A stretch of 64,000 bases of DNA from assembly GCF_022811925.1 (NCBI RefSeq), contig NZ_CP065511.1, positions 2,907,501-2,971,500 of the forward strand, in the 5' to 3' direction. The DNA is from Cytobacillus oceanisediminis. Its GTDB lineage: Bacteria; Bacillota; Bacilli; Bacillales; Cytobacillaceae. The notes beneath the pieces were generated by a model. The model did no database searches and was not told the DNA's origin. It worked only from the letters and a program-made list of their open reading frames with translations. A program made the translations under genes and the position numbers. Positions 16,209-24,588 of the stretch are shown here, piece after piece (the stretch's first letter is position 1; every line of letters starts with the position of its first letter).

Positions 16209-17822
16209 TCAGTGACTCCGGACCTCATCCCGCAAAGCTCGACGAAGGATTTTTCCGACATTTGTCTTTGGAAGCTCATGGCGGAATTCTATGGCCGATG
16301 GGATTTTATAGGCAGCCAGGTTCTGCTTGCAATATGAAATGATTTCTTCTTCTGTCGTCGTTTTGCCAGCTTTCAGCACGACGAAAGCTTTTACTGTTTC
16401 ACCCCGGTACGCATCCGGGACACCAATGACTACGGCCTCCTGAACTGCAGGATGCTCATAGAGCACTTCCTCAATATCGCGAGGATAAATATTATACCCG
16501 CTTGCAATAATCAGGTCTTTCTTACGGTCGACAATATAAAGGAAACCGTCATCATCCATTCTCGCAATATCACCGGTGTAGAGCCATCCATCCCGTAATG
16601 TAACGGCCGTCTCCTCAGGCATATTCCAATATCCTTTCATAATCTGCGGTCCCTTGATGATGACCTCACCGAGTTCTCCATTCGGAACTTCTTCTGTTCC
16701 TGTGGCCAAATCGACTACTTTATAATCAGTTGAAGGAAAACCGATTCCGACGCTTCCAGGCTTACGTTCTGAAAAAGGCGGATTGCAGTGGGTTACTGGG
16801 GAAGCTTCGGATAAGCCATAGCCTTCGAGTATTTTTGCTCCTGTCTTTCTTTCAAAATCACGCAGCAGTTCGACAGGCATTGGCGCGCTGCCGCTATTGC
16901 AGGTTTCAATGCTGTCAATGCCATATTCCTCTGCACGTGGGTGATTGGTGATTGCCACATACATGGTTGGAACACCTGGAAATACAGATGGCTGCTCATT
17001 TCTAATTGTATTTAACACTTCCTCCAAATCAAAGCGTGGCAATAAAATAGATTCATTGGCGGTATAAATGGCAAAGTTCATACAGGCAGTCATTCCAAAA
17101 ACGTGGAACAGCGGAATGACGGTTAAGAATTTTTCCCCGCCTATTTTGGTTCTTTCTTTAAAAAATTCATAGGACTGAACCACATTTGCGAGAACATTGT
17201 GATGTGTCAGCATGGCTCCTTTAGATCGGCCCGTTGTACCGCCAGTATATTGAAGGACGGCTATATCCAGTTCAGGCTCAATGTTTACCGGGGTGAATTG
17301 TCCTTTGCCTTCCTGTAAAAAACCTTCAAACGTTTTATCAGACGAAAAATCTGCATCTGATTGCTGGAGGCTGACAACAATTACATTTCTTAATTTCGTT
17401 TTGCTCTGTACCCCTTTTACGCGTGGATATAAAGCATCAAAAACGACAAGGGTTTCAGCACCCGAATCATTCATGATATACTCAATCTCGCGCTCAACCA
17501 GCATCGGGTTCACTTGAGTAACGATCGCGCCTGCTGCAAGGGTGCCATAATAAGCAATCACATATTGCGGGCAATTGGGCAGCATGATGGCAACACGGTC
17601 GCCTTTTTGAACACCATTTTTCTGCAGTGATGCAGCAAATCCATAGACGGCTTTTTGAAGTTCCGCATAAATCATTTTTCGGCCATAAAAAGATAAAGCT
17701 GTATTCTGCGGATACATCGCTGTAACTTCCTGCAGCATCTCAGGCATCGACTTGCTCGGAATGCTTACTTCGGCTGCAATTGATTCAGAATAGCGGGCAT
17801 GCCAGGTTTTCTTCTCGCTCAT
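16209..17822 (-). CDS. Long-chain acyl-CoA synthetase (AMP-forming)
   Basis: 537 aa. ANL superfamily: AMP-binding P-loop YTGGTTGRSKGAML (about 180), GYGLSEASPVTHCNPP (A5 region), GELGEVIIKGPQIMKGYWN and the C-terminal GWLYTGDIARMDDDGFLYI and catalytic-lysine PKTNVGKILRRALR. It activates fatty acids to acyl-CoA at the membrane surface. ATG 17822 behind GGAGGGG; an ATG at 17837 has no site. The operon partners (SDR, acyl-CoA dehydrogenase, TetR) support a beta-oxidation role. Confidence 0.93.
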   Translation of the reverse strand: MSEKKTWHARYSESIAAEVSIPSKSMPEMLQEVTAMYPQNTALSFYGRKMIYAELQKAVYGFAASLQKNGVQKGDRVAIMLPNCPQYVIAYYGTLAAGAIVTQVNPMLVEREIEYIMNDSGAETLVVFDALYPRVKGVQSKTKLRNVIVVSLQQSDADFSSDKTFEGFLQEGKGQFTPVNIEPELDIAVLQYTGGTTGRSKGAMLTHHNVLANVVQSYEFFKERTKIGGEKFLTVIPLFHVFGMTACMNFAIYTANESILLPRFDLEEVLNTIRNEQPSVFPGVPTMYVAITNHPRAEEYGIDSIETCNSGSAPMPVELLRDFERKTGAKILEGYGLSEASPVTHCNPPFSERKPGSVGIGFPSTDYKVVDLATGTEEVPNGELGEVIIKGPQIMKGYWNMPEETAVTLRDGWLYTGDIARMDDDGFLYIVDRKKDLIIASGYNIYPRDIEEVLYEHPAVQEAVVIGVPDAYRGETVKAFVVLKAGKTTTEEEIISYCKQNLAAYKIPSAIEFRHELPKTNVGKILRRALRDEVRSH

Positions 17823-17849
17823 TATAAACCCCTCCAAAATTTTCCGTTT

Positions 17850-18623
17850 TTACATTGCATGTGTTCCTCCATCGACGATTAATACGTCTCCCGTCACATA
17901 ATTTGAAGCATTAGAAGCCAGGAACAAAGCGGCGCCTTTCAAATCATCATCAGAACCAAAGCGTCTGAGAGGTGTTGCCTCCAGAATTGGATTTTTCCCC
18001 TGCTCAATAATCGCTGCTGACATTTTAGTCGGGAAAAAACCTGGCGCAATAGCATTCACATTGATGCCGTACCTGCCCCATTTTACAGCCAGATCCTTTG
18101 TCATCGTAATAACAGCGCCTTTACTTGTGTTATATCCGATCGTATCCATCACCCGGGGATCAGTGCCGCCAAGTCCGGCAACTGAGGCAATATTAATGAT
18201 TTTTCCTGACTTTTGTTCAATCATGATCTTACCTGCAGCCTGGCTCATTAAAAACGTCCCTGTCACATTCACATTGATGACTTTATGCCAGGCTTCAAGT
18301 GGCATCTCCTCGGCAGGTGCCCCCCAGGTGGCACCGCTGTTGTTGACAAGAATATCGATGCTTCCAAATTCCTTAACCGTTCCTTCGATCACTTTATGGA
18401 CATCCTCCGGTTTGCTTATGTCACAGGATAGAGCTAATGTTTTCACGCCATGTTTTGCAAGACGATCAGCTGTTTCCTGACATGCCTCCACCTTTCTTGA
18501 ACAAAGAACGATATTTGCGCCTGCCTCGGCAAAGCTTTCTGCAATCTGTGCACCAAGCCCTCGCCCGCCTCCAGTAATCAGTGCCGTTTTCCCGGTTAGG
18601 TCAAATAAATCCATCACGTTCAT
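17850..18623 (-). CDS. SDR-family 3-oxoacyl/hydroxyacyl oxidoreductase
   Basis: 257 aa, complete classical SDR: TGGGRGLG (17-24), NNSGA (94-98), Ser147, Tyr164-xxx-Lys168, and the C-terminal VTGDVLIVDGG. NAD(P)-dependent oxidation or reduction of a hydroxy/oxo group. ATG 18623 with AGGGAG upstream. It lies between the acyl-CoA dehydrogenase and the acyl-CoA synthetase, which suggests an acyl-CoA intermediate as substrate. Unlike the SDR at 7780-8565 its active site is intact. Confidence 0.9.
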   Translation of the reverse strand: MNVMDLFDLTGKTALITGGGRGLGAQIAESFAEAGANIVLCSRKVEACQETADRLAKHGVKTLALSCDISKPEDVHKVIEGTVKEFGSIDILVNNSGATWGAPAEEMPLEAWHKVINVNVTGTFLMSQAAGKIMIEQKSGKIINIASVAGLGGTDPRVMDTIGYNTSKGAVITMTKDLAVKWGRYGINVNAIAPGFFPTKMSAAIIEQGKNPILEATPLRRFGSDDDLKGAALFLASNASNYVTGDVLIVDGGTHAM

Positions 18624-18641
18624 ATGGCTCCCTGCTTTCTC

Positions 18642-19850
18642 CTATTGGTATTTTTTTAACTCAAGCTTAGCAATCTGTGCCCGATGGACTTCATCTGGTC
18701 CGTCAGCCAGTCTCAGCGTTCTGGCATTTGCCCACAATGCCGCAAGCGGAACATCCTCAGAGACTCCTGCCGCGCCAAAAGCCTGAATCGCACGGTCAAT
18801 TACCTTAAGGGCCATGGATGGGGCCACAACTTTGATCATAGCAATCTCTGTTTTCGCCACTTTATTACCGACTGTATCCATCATATGGGCCGCTTTAAGC
18901 GTTAATAGTCTTGCCTGCTCAATTTCAATTCGGGAATCCGCAATCCATTCCCGGATGACTCCCTGACAAGAGAGCGGTTTTCCAAAGGCGATGCGATTTT
19001 GTACACGCTTACATAATTCTTCAAGAGCACGCTCTGCTGCCCCTATTAGCCTCATGCAATGGTGGATGCGTCCTGGACCAAGCCTTCCCTGTGCAATGGC
19101 AAACCCTTTCCCTTCGCCCCAAATCATATTTTCAGCGGGAACTCTGACATTGTCGTATGTAATTTCAGCATGACCATGGGGAGCATGATCATAGCCAAAC
19201 ACCGGAAGCATCCTCTCTATTTTTACTCCTGGCGTATCCAGAGGAACGAGAACCATAGATTGCTGTTCATGACGGCTGGCAGCTGGATCGGTTTTTCCCA
19301 TGACGATCGCTATCCGGCATCTCGGATCTCCCGCACCTGAGGACCACCACTTCCGTCCATTAATGACATACTCTTTTCCTTGCCTTTCAATCCGTGCTTC
19401 AATATTTGTGGCATCAGAAGAGGCTGCATCCGGCTCTGTCATGGAAAAACAAGATCGTATTTTCCCTTCTAATAGAGGCTGCAGCCAATCACTTTTTTGC
19501 TGATCGGTGCCATATCTTGCGAGCACTTCCATGTTGCCGGTATCAGGTGCATTGCAATTGAAAATCTCCGGTGCAATCATCGAACGCCCCATAATTTCGC
19601 AAAGTGGAGCATATTCCACGTTCCTGAGTCCTGCGCCATACTCGCTTTCCGGTAAAAATAAGTTCCATAACCCAGCATCTTTCGCCTTGCGTTTCAGCTC
19701 TTCCATAATGGGCGGAATAGCATTCCAGCGGTTTTCCTGTTCATTCAATTGCTGTTCATACAATGATTCGTTCGGATAAACGTTTTCATCCATAAACACA
19801 TTTAATTTCCTTATGAGCTCCTGTACTTTTGATGAGTATGAAAAATCCAA
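18642..19850 (-). CDS. Acyl-CoA dehydrogenase family protein
   Basis: 402 aa, medium-length acyl-CoA dehydrogenase: [16 protein letters not shown] (FAD/substrate region), [32 protein letters not shown] and [15 protein letters not shown]. The C-terminal GPDEVHR segment is typical of the ACAD10/11-like group, which acts on phosphorylated 4-hydroxyacyl-CoA or branched substrates; that matches the APH-type kinase in the partner block. I chose TTG at 19850, 8 nt after AAGGAGG; the GTG at 19868 lies upstream of that site. First gene of its operon. Confidence 0.9.
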   Translation of the reverse strand: MDFSYSSKVQELIRKLNVFMDENVYPNESLYEQQLNEQENRWNAIPPIMEELKRKAKDAGLWNLFLPESEYGAGLRNVEYAPLCEIMGRSMIAPEIFNCNAPDTGNMEVLARYGTDQQKSDWLQPLLEGKIRSCFSMTEPDAASSDATNIEARIERQGKEYVINGRKWWSSGAGDPRCRIAIVMGKTDPAASRHEQQSMVLVPLDTPGVKIERMLPVFGYDHAPHGHAEITYDNVRVPAENMIWGEGKGFAIAQGRLGPGRIHHCMRLIGAAERALEELCKRVQNRIAFGKPLSCQGVIREWIADSRIEIEQARLLTLKAAHMMDTVGNKVAKTEIAMIKVVAPSMALKVIDRAIQAFGAAGVSEDVPLAALWANARTLRLADGPDEVHRAQIAKLELKKYQ

Positions 19851-19870
19851 ATTCCATCCCTCCTTCACTA

Positions 19871-19888
19871 ACTGACCGGTCGGTATGT
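19871..19888 (-). promoter_or_regulatory. TetR-type operator B
   Basis: ACTGACCGGTCGGTATGT with the perfect centre GACCGGTC. It lies between the -10 element and the ribosome binding site of the acyl-CoA dehydrogenase operon, the classic repressor position. Operator A (15434) is its near-copy. Confidence 0.7.
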
Positions 19889-19897
19889 TACAAGTTT

Positions 19898-19925
19898 AGT
19901 ATAAACAATCTGCAGAAATAATCAA
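19898..19925 (-). promoter_or_regulatory. SigmaA promoter of the acyl-CoA dehydrogenase operon
   Basis: TTGATT and TATACT on the minus strand with a 16-bp spacer; operator B begins 10 bp downstream of the -10. Confidence 0.65.
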
Positions 19926-20057
19926 CCATTTATTCTGAAAATTCACTATAAACAGTTTTTACTTTCTTTTAACCTATCAACATTATTTGTTAACCTCATC
20001 TTAAAAAGATTAAAGTTTCTCAGCTAATATGGAATTAATATAAAAGGAGAATCTACC

Positions 20058-20240
20058 ATGTTTCTAAAAATGCTTGCTACAAATAAATTAATAAATGTGG
20101 ATTTCTATAAAAATGGATCCCTTAAAACATTAAAAGGGAGTGTCCATAAAATTGACCCTCGTGCCCAAAAGTTATTTCTGAAGGATGAAAAACAAAAAGT
20201 ATTACTGATTAGCCTTTCAGAGATAAAAGCTATTTATTAA
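20058..20240 (+). CDS. Small 60-aa protein, YolD-like fold possible
   Basis: 60 aa with AAGGAG before the ATG and its own terminator downstream. The pattern of basic and hydrophobic stretches (KGSVHKIDPRAQKLFLKD, VLLISLSEIKAIY) suggests a small beta-barrel such as the YolD family, but I cannot assign it firmly. It is a monocistronic gene divergent from the acyl-CoA dehydrogenase operon. Function unknown. Confidence 0.7.
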   Translation: MFLKMLATNKLINVDFYKNGSLKTLKGSVHKIDPRAQKLFLKDEKQKVLLISLSEIKAIY

Positions 20241-20273
20241 ACTATCGATTAAGCCCATTTCTTAAACATAGAA

Positions 20274-20308
20274 ATCCCGCCGAGAGCATCTTCAGCGGGA
20301 TATTTTTG
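20274..20308 (+). terminator. Terminator after the 60-aa gene
   Basis: ATCCCGC/GCGGGAT stem followed by ATTTTTGTT. Confidence 0.75.
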
Positions 20309-20337
20309 TTTGGAGGCAAGTATTCAGCTGTTAAAAA

Positions 20338-21576
20338 TTAGCTCTTAACCGATGCGCGTTCTTTTTCCTTTATTAACCCTGCGCCCATCAGTCCAATCAA
20401 TGAAAAGATGACTGGAATAATAAATCCATACTGGTATCCTGCTTCAAATGTATCCAAAACTTTTCCGAAAATAAATGGCAGCAAAACTGCGCTCAGAAAG
20501 CCGCCGGTGTTGGCAAAACCTGAAACGACACCCACATCTCTAATGTCAAACGATTTTCTCACAATCGCGAACGTCAGTGTACTTGCCCCATTCCCATAAC
20601 CCATGATCAGGAAAAGAACAATGAGGAGCGGATATGGAGGTTTGCCTTGGAATACAAGAAAAACTGCCCATCCCAGAACCACGATTACGTGTGCAAAAAG
20701 ATAAGGGCGTTTAATGCTGCCCATCCGTCCTGATATGAAGCTCATTAAAGGAGCACCAATAATTGCCCCAATCAGTCCAATCATGACTAGCTGGCTGGAT
20801 TCGGAACGGGTCAGATTATACATTTCCATTCCATATGGCACTGCCCATGATCCGATGAAGCCAACATAAGTGCCAACCACGCCAAAGTGACACAAAAACG
20901 TGGCCCATGCCTGACGGTCAGAAAAAATTCTTTTGATTATACTTGCTGTTTTTTCTCTGGACTTGTTCTTAACTGACCTTTTCTTGGGTTCCATTCCCAT
21001 TCGTGAAGGCTGCCAGATTAAGATTATATACAGCAGTATGGCAAGGATTGTCAAAATAATGCCCACCGCCAAAAATGGAATGCGCCAGCCCCATATGGAA
21101 ATCCAAATGGAAAATGGCACAGTCGCGAGCAAAAATCCAAAGCTCCCGGACATGCCTGCAAAACCAAGCAATTTTACAAATTCATTTACCTTAAACCATC
21201 TGCCTAAAATGATGACAACATTAATCCAGATCGTCGCATCACCTATTCCAACTAGCATCCTTGCCGCGAAAAGGATGTATTCATTCGCTGCAAAGCTGAA
21301 TAATAAAGTGCCGATTCCGTTTAGAAGAGTTCCGGCGATTAAAAATGCATTAGGTCCAAAACGGTCGGATAATATTCCAATGGGAACCTGCAGGCTGGCA
21401 TAGGCGAAAAATTGGATGCTTGTCAGGAGCCCAATAGCCGCAGCTGTCACGCCGAATTCCTTCATTAATTGATCAGTAATTAAGCCAGGAGCTGTCCTTT
21501 GGCTAACGATTAAAAAGTAAGTAAATAAAACCGCGCCAAAGACAAGCCACCTGTATTTGCTGTTATGTTTCTCCAC
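20338..21576 (-). CDS. MFS transporter
   Basis: 412 aa, 12 predicted membrane segments. The loop motif QVPIGILSDRFGPN and the second-half loop SFISGRMGSIKRPYL are typical MFS features; the protein resembles anion/cation symporters of the ACS type or CynX-like transporters. GTG start at 21576 behind AGGAGCAGAGGG. It stands alone with no catabolic neighbour on its strand, so the substrate is not deducible. Confidence 0.85.
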   Translation of the reverse strand: MEKHNSKYRWLVFGAVLFTYFLIVSQRTAPGLITDQLMKEFGVTAAAIGLLTSIQFFAYASLQVPIGILSDRFGPNAFLIAGTLLNGIGTLLFSFAANEYILFAARMLVGIGDATIWINVVIILGRWFKVNEFVKLLGFAGMSGSFGFLLATVPFSIWISIWGWRIPFLAVGIILTILAILLYIILIWQPSRMGMEPKKRSVKNKSREKTASIIKRIFSDRQAWATFLCHFGVVGTYVGFIGSWAVPYGMEMYNLTRSESSQLVMIGLIGAIIGAPLMSFISGRMGSIKRPYLFAHVIVVLGWAVFLVFQGKPPYPLLIVLFLIMGYGNGASTLTFAIVRKSFDIRDVGVVSGFANTGGFLSAVLLPFIFGKVLDTFEAGYQYGFIIPVIFSLIGLMGAGLIKEKERASVKS

Positions 21577-21622
21577 TGCCCTCTGCTCCTATTTTCTAAA
21601 GAATACCCTCCATTATACGCTA

Positions 21623-21674
21623 AAAAAAGGCAGCTGTCCTCCACTGCGTTAAAGCAGTGGAATACAGGTGCCTT
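21623..21674 (-). terminator. Terminator after the dioxygenase gene
   Basis: A long stem (CCACTGC/GCAGTGG inside an outer GGCACCTGT/ACAGCTGCC) followed on the minus strand by a run of T. Confidence 0.85.
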
Positions 21675-21682
21675 TGGCTTAG

Positions 21683-22660
21683 TTATTCTTTTACAAAATC
21701 CTTCGTGCTTCTTACTGTATCGATTGGACGGACATAGCTTTCGATTTGTTCTCTTTTCGGCTCCAGGAATGGCGGCAGGGAGAGTTTTTCCCCAAGTGTT
21801 TCATAAGGCTCGTCACCCATGAATCCAGGACCATCCGTCGCGAATTCAAATAAAATCTGCGGAGCAACCCTCGAATATAAAGAACCGAAGAAGAAGCGAT
21901 CTACAAACCCTGAAGTCTGGAAGCCAAAGCCTCTCAAATGCTGATCCCATTCCTCGAGAACAGATTTATCTTCCACGCGGAATGCTGCGTGATGGACTGT
22001 TCCATAACCCTGGCGTGCCTGGGGAAGAGACGGGTTATATTCCACTACAACCTGTGCTCCATTTCCTCCTTCACCCACTTCGAATAAATGGAAATCTCCT
22101 TCTTGAGCAATTTCCTTAAAGTGCAGCACCTTTTCCATCATTTCCTTAAAATAATCAAATTGAGCTACCCTTACAAAAAGCGGTCCGAGACCAGTGATCG
22201 CGTATTCAAGCGGAATGGGACCTTTCTGCCAAGGTGTGCCTGATGGTACTCCTTTATTGGTTTCATCCGAGATCATTTGGTATTTTTGATCATCGAAATC
22301 TGTGAATGACAGGGTTTTCTTGCCGAACTGCTCCTTGATGCCGGAATGAGGAACCTCTAAGCGGTCAAACCGTTTCACCCAATAATCGAGTGCTTCATCT
22401 GTCGGAACCCGGAATGAAGTTTTCGATATTTCATCCGTTCCATGAGAACCCTGCGGAATACCCGGAAAATCAAAGAATGTCATGTCTGTACCCGGACTTC
22501 CTTTATCATCTGCAAAAAATAGGTGATACGTTTGAATGTCATCCTGATTTACGGTCTTCTTTACTAAACGCATTCCTAATGTATAAGTGAAAAACTCATA
22601 ATTTTTTTCCGCACTGCTTGTAATTGCTGTAACATGGTGAATACCTTTTAATTGATTCAA
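21683..22660 (-). CDS. Ring-cleaving dioxygenase, MhqO-like
   Basis: 325 aa, two VOC/glyoxalase modules: IHHVTAITSSAEKNYEFF at the N-terminus (metal His), a second HHAAFRVEDKSVLEEW near 225, and a C-terminal ILFEFATDGPGF with the third metal ligand. Relatives are extradiol dioxygenases that Bacillus induces against quinones and catechols. TTG start at 22660 with AAAGGGGAGG upstream. Its promoter overlaps a palindrome of the MhqR type (22700-22717), which supports the assignment. Confidence 0.9.
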   Translation of the reverse strand: MNQLKGIHHVTAITSSAEKNYEFFTYTLGMRLVKKTVNQDDIQTYHLFFADDKGSPGTDMTFFDFPGIPQGSHGTDEISKTSFRVPTDEALDYWVKRFDRLEVPHSGIKEQFGKKTLSFTDFDDQKYQMISDETNKGVPSGTPWQKGPIPLEYAITGLGPLFVRVAQFDYFKEMMEKVLHFKEIAQEGDFHLFEVGEGGNGAQVVVEYNPSLPQARQGYGTVHHAAFRVEDKSVLEEWDQHLRGFGFQTSGFVDRFFFGSLYSRVAPQILFEFATDGPGFMGDEPYETLGEKLSLPPFLEPKREQIESYVRPIDTVRSTKDFVKE

Positions 22661-22699
22661 GTGGATTTCCTCCCCTTTGTTATTTATCTTAAAGTAAAA

Positions 22700-22717
22700 T
22701 ATCTTTAATTCGAGATA
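22700..22717 (-). promoter_or_regulatory. MhqR-type operator
   Basis: TATCTTTAATTCGAGATA fits the MhqR box pattern ATCT-N8-AGAT. It is flanked by AAAGTAAAAT and ATTTTACTTT, which extends the dyad to about 37 bp. It lies just downstream of the -10 element of the dioxygenase promoter. Confidence 0.65.
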
Positions 22718-22722
22718 ATTTT

Positions 22723-22751
22723 ACTTTATCACGGCTTACTGATGGTGTCAA
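22723..22751 (-). promoter_or_regulatory. SigmaA promoter of the dioxygenase gene
   Basis: TTGACA and TAAAGT on the minus strand with a 17-bp spacer. Confidence 0.7.
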
Positions 22752-22765
22752 TATAACCTGGGGCT

Positions 22766-22906
22766 TTAGAAAAAGGATTTAATGATGTCTTCCTCATGAT
22801 TGCATTCCTTGCAGATGTATTCAATTTCCAGTGCATCTTCCCTGGCGATCTGGACAGTTTCTTTTCCGCAGACTTCGCAATATCTCTTTTCCGTAATTTC
22901 TTTCAT
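22766..22906 (-). CDS. Small zinc-ribbon protein, 46 aa
   Basis: 46 aa with two CxxC knuckles (RYCEVCGKE and YICKECNHEE) about 20 residues apart, so a single zinc ribbon is likely. The ATG at 22906 follows AGGAG. It begins 64 nt downstream of the terminator of the structured RNA element (22970-23206) on the same strand, with no clear promoter of its own in between, so it may be read from that element by read-through. Function unknown. Confidence 0.8.
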   Translation of the reverse strand: MKEITEKRYCEVCGKETVQIAREDALEIEYICKECNHEEDIIKSFF

Positions 22907-22969
22907 TATTCCATCTCCTGTTAATGTGTCGTTTATCTTGGTTTAACCAGAATTTTGATTTCTAAACGC

Positions 22970-23206
22970 AAAAAAACCAGCTCCCCTTGGGAACTGGCTT
23001 TTTTTACGTATGTACAGCCGCCATTGCCGTAAATAATGATAAGAAAGTTTTAAACCACCACTCCTCAAAGTGGGTGTTCGCAGAAACATTCCTGCCTGTC
23101 CTCCTTGTCTTATAGACGGAGGCCTGTCATTCCCGTTTCAATGTAAAACTCCCTTTTACAGCTTAAAGGTTAAAACTTTATTATGATTACGAACAATGCA
23201 GCTTGT
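22970..23206 (-). ncRNA. Structured RNA / leader element, copy 1
   Basis: A 237-nt transcription unit read on the minus strand: promoter at 23213-23241, a long outer stem, inner closing helix AAAGTTTTAACC/GGTTTAAAACTTT, hairpins CCTCCGTC/GACAAGGAGG, GCAG/CTGC and CCACT/AGTGG, and a terminator (CCAG...CTGG then TTTTTTT). Copy 2 (61936-62173) has the same length, promoter spacing and terminator. Not matched to a family I know. It could be a free sRNA or an attenuating leader of the zinc-ribbon gene. Confidence 0.7.
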
Positions 23207-23212
23207 ATTTAT

Positions 23213-23241
23213 ATATTAACGGATGTTGGCGGATTTTTCAA
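23213..23241 (-). promoter_or_regulatory. SigmaA promoter of RNA element copy 1
   Basis: TTGAAA and TAATAT on the minus strand, 17-bp spacer. The same -35 and spacer occur at copy 2. Confidence 0.7.
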
Positions 23242-23347
23242 TGGGCATGCTCAGTCATTTTAGTATGTGAAAAAACAAATTTTAAGAAGGTGTTGAACAG
23301 TGATTGTTGAATATATTTTACACTAGTGAACAATCGGAGGATTTCAA

Positions 23348-23764
23348 ATGAAAAAAAGCCCTATGATTATATCTATTATTACCATCTTACTTCTAATCGG
23401 ATGTTCAAACGATGCCTCAAATGAGTTTGACCTGAACCAGCTGACTAGAGTTGACATCTCAGAAGAAAAAAGGGAAAAAGAATTCATCATAACTGAAAAA
23501 GAAAAGATTAAATCCTTAAGAAAAATAATCTCAAGAATTGAATGGAACGCCAACATAAAGCCCCAGATGACTGAAAAAGAAGATGTGATAGCCACTTTAT
23601 TCTTTACTTATGATAAAAATATGCCAGAAAGATTGACTGAGTACTCAATATGGTTCAGCAAGGAAGATGGATCTGCAGAGATTTTTCACAGAGAAAAAAA
23701 TGCATTAGGAACCTTAGACAAAGAAAATGCCCAAATCCTAAAAGAACTCCTAATTAATAACTAA
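23348..23764 (+). CDS. Lipoprotein of unknown function
   Basis: 138 aa. Signal peptide MKKSPMIISIITILLLIGC with lipobox LIGC (lipidated Cys19), then a charged secreted domain rich in Glu and Lys. GGAGG lies before the ATG. No recognisable domain. The gene stands alone between the RNA element and the 52-bp repeat array. The mature part resembles small substrate-binding-like lipoproteins only in general composition. Confidence 0.8.
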   Translation: MKKSPMIISIITILLLIGCSNDASNEFDLNQLTRVDISEEKREKEFIITEKEKIKSLRKIISRIEWNANIKPQMTEKEDVIATLFFTYDKNMPERLTEYSIWFSKEDGSAEIFHREKNALGTLDKENAQILKELLINN

Positions 23765-23830
23765 AAAGCAGATATGCCATGAAACCTTTACTGTTTTAGT
23801 TTTGTTCTGCTTTGGACTTCATGAATTCTT

Positions 23831-24454
23831 TATGGCGACCGTTTTCTCCTCGTCTCTCCATTTTTGGGCTTCATGAATGCTCTATGACGACCATTTTCTC
23901 CTCGCCTCTCCAATTTTGGGTTACATCGAGCCTCTATGGCGACCGTTTTCTCCTCTCCTCTCCATTTTTGGGCTTTATCAACCCTCAATGGCGACCGTTT
24001 TCTTCTCGCCTCTCCAATTTTGGGCTTCATCGACCCTCTATGGCGACCGTTTTCTTCTCGCCTCTCCAATTTTGGGCTTCATCGACCCTCTATGGCGACC
24101 GTTTTCTCCTCGTCTCTCCATTTCTGGGCTTCATGAATGCTCTATGACGACCATTTTCTCCTCGCCTCTCCAATTTTGGGTTACATCGAGCCTCTATGGC
24201 GACCGTTTTCTCCTCTCCTCTCCATTTTTGGGCTTTATCAACCCTCAATGGCGACCATTTTCTTCTCGCCTCTCCAATTTTGGGCTTCATCGACCCTTTA
24301 TGGCGACCGTTTTCTCCGCTCTCTCTTAATTTTTGGCTTCATGACTCCTCTATGACAACCGTTTTCTCCGCTCTCTCTTAATTTTTGGCTTCATGACTGC
24401 TCAATGACGACTATTTTTTTTCGTCTCTCCAATTTCGGACTTCATGAATCACCT
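23831..24454. repeat. 52-bp tandem repeat, twelve units
   Basis: The anchor TATGGCGACC (variants TATGACGACC, AATGGCGACC) starts at 23831, 23883, 23935, 23987, 24039, 24091, 24143, 24195, 24247, 24299, 24351 and 24403: every step is exactly 52 bp. Units also share TTTTGGGCTTCAT. Units 2-6 are repeated as units 7-11, a 260-bp higher-order repeat. All of it lies between the lipoprotein and the formate dehydrogenase operon. Open frames inside it are repeat artefacts. Confidence 0.95.
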
Positions 24455-24588
24455 AAGTCTTGACCTTTTGATCCATAGCGCCCACTTTCTCTCCTCATTC
24501 GCCTCCTGCCAATTCCGACCATTTTGTAATACATTTCCCACTTTTAACAAATACTTTTTAAATAGGACGAATGAATAGGTGGTGCAGA

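Noticed and set aside
23812-24381. Several ORFs on both strands across the 52-bp array
   Set aside because: 52 is not a multiple of 3, so frames rotate through the units; ORFs arise only because the repeat has few stop codons.
23831-24454. CRISPR array
   Set aside because: No unique spacers: the whole 52-bp unit is repeated, and no cas genes are present.
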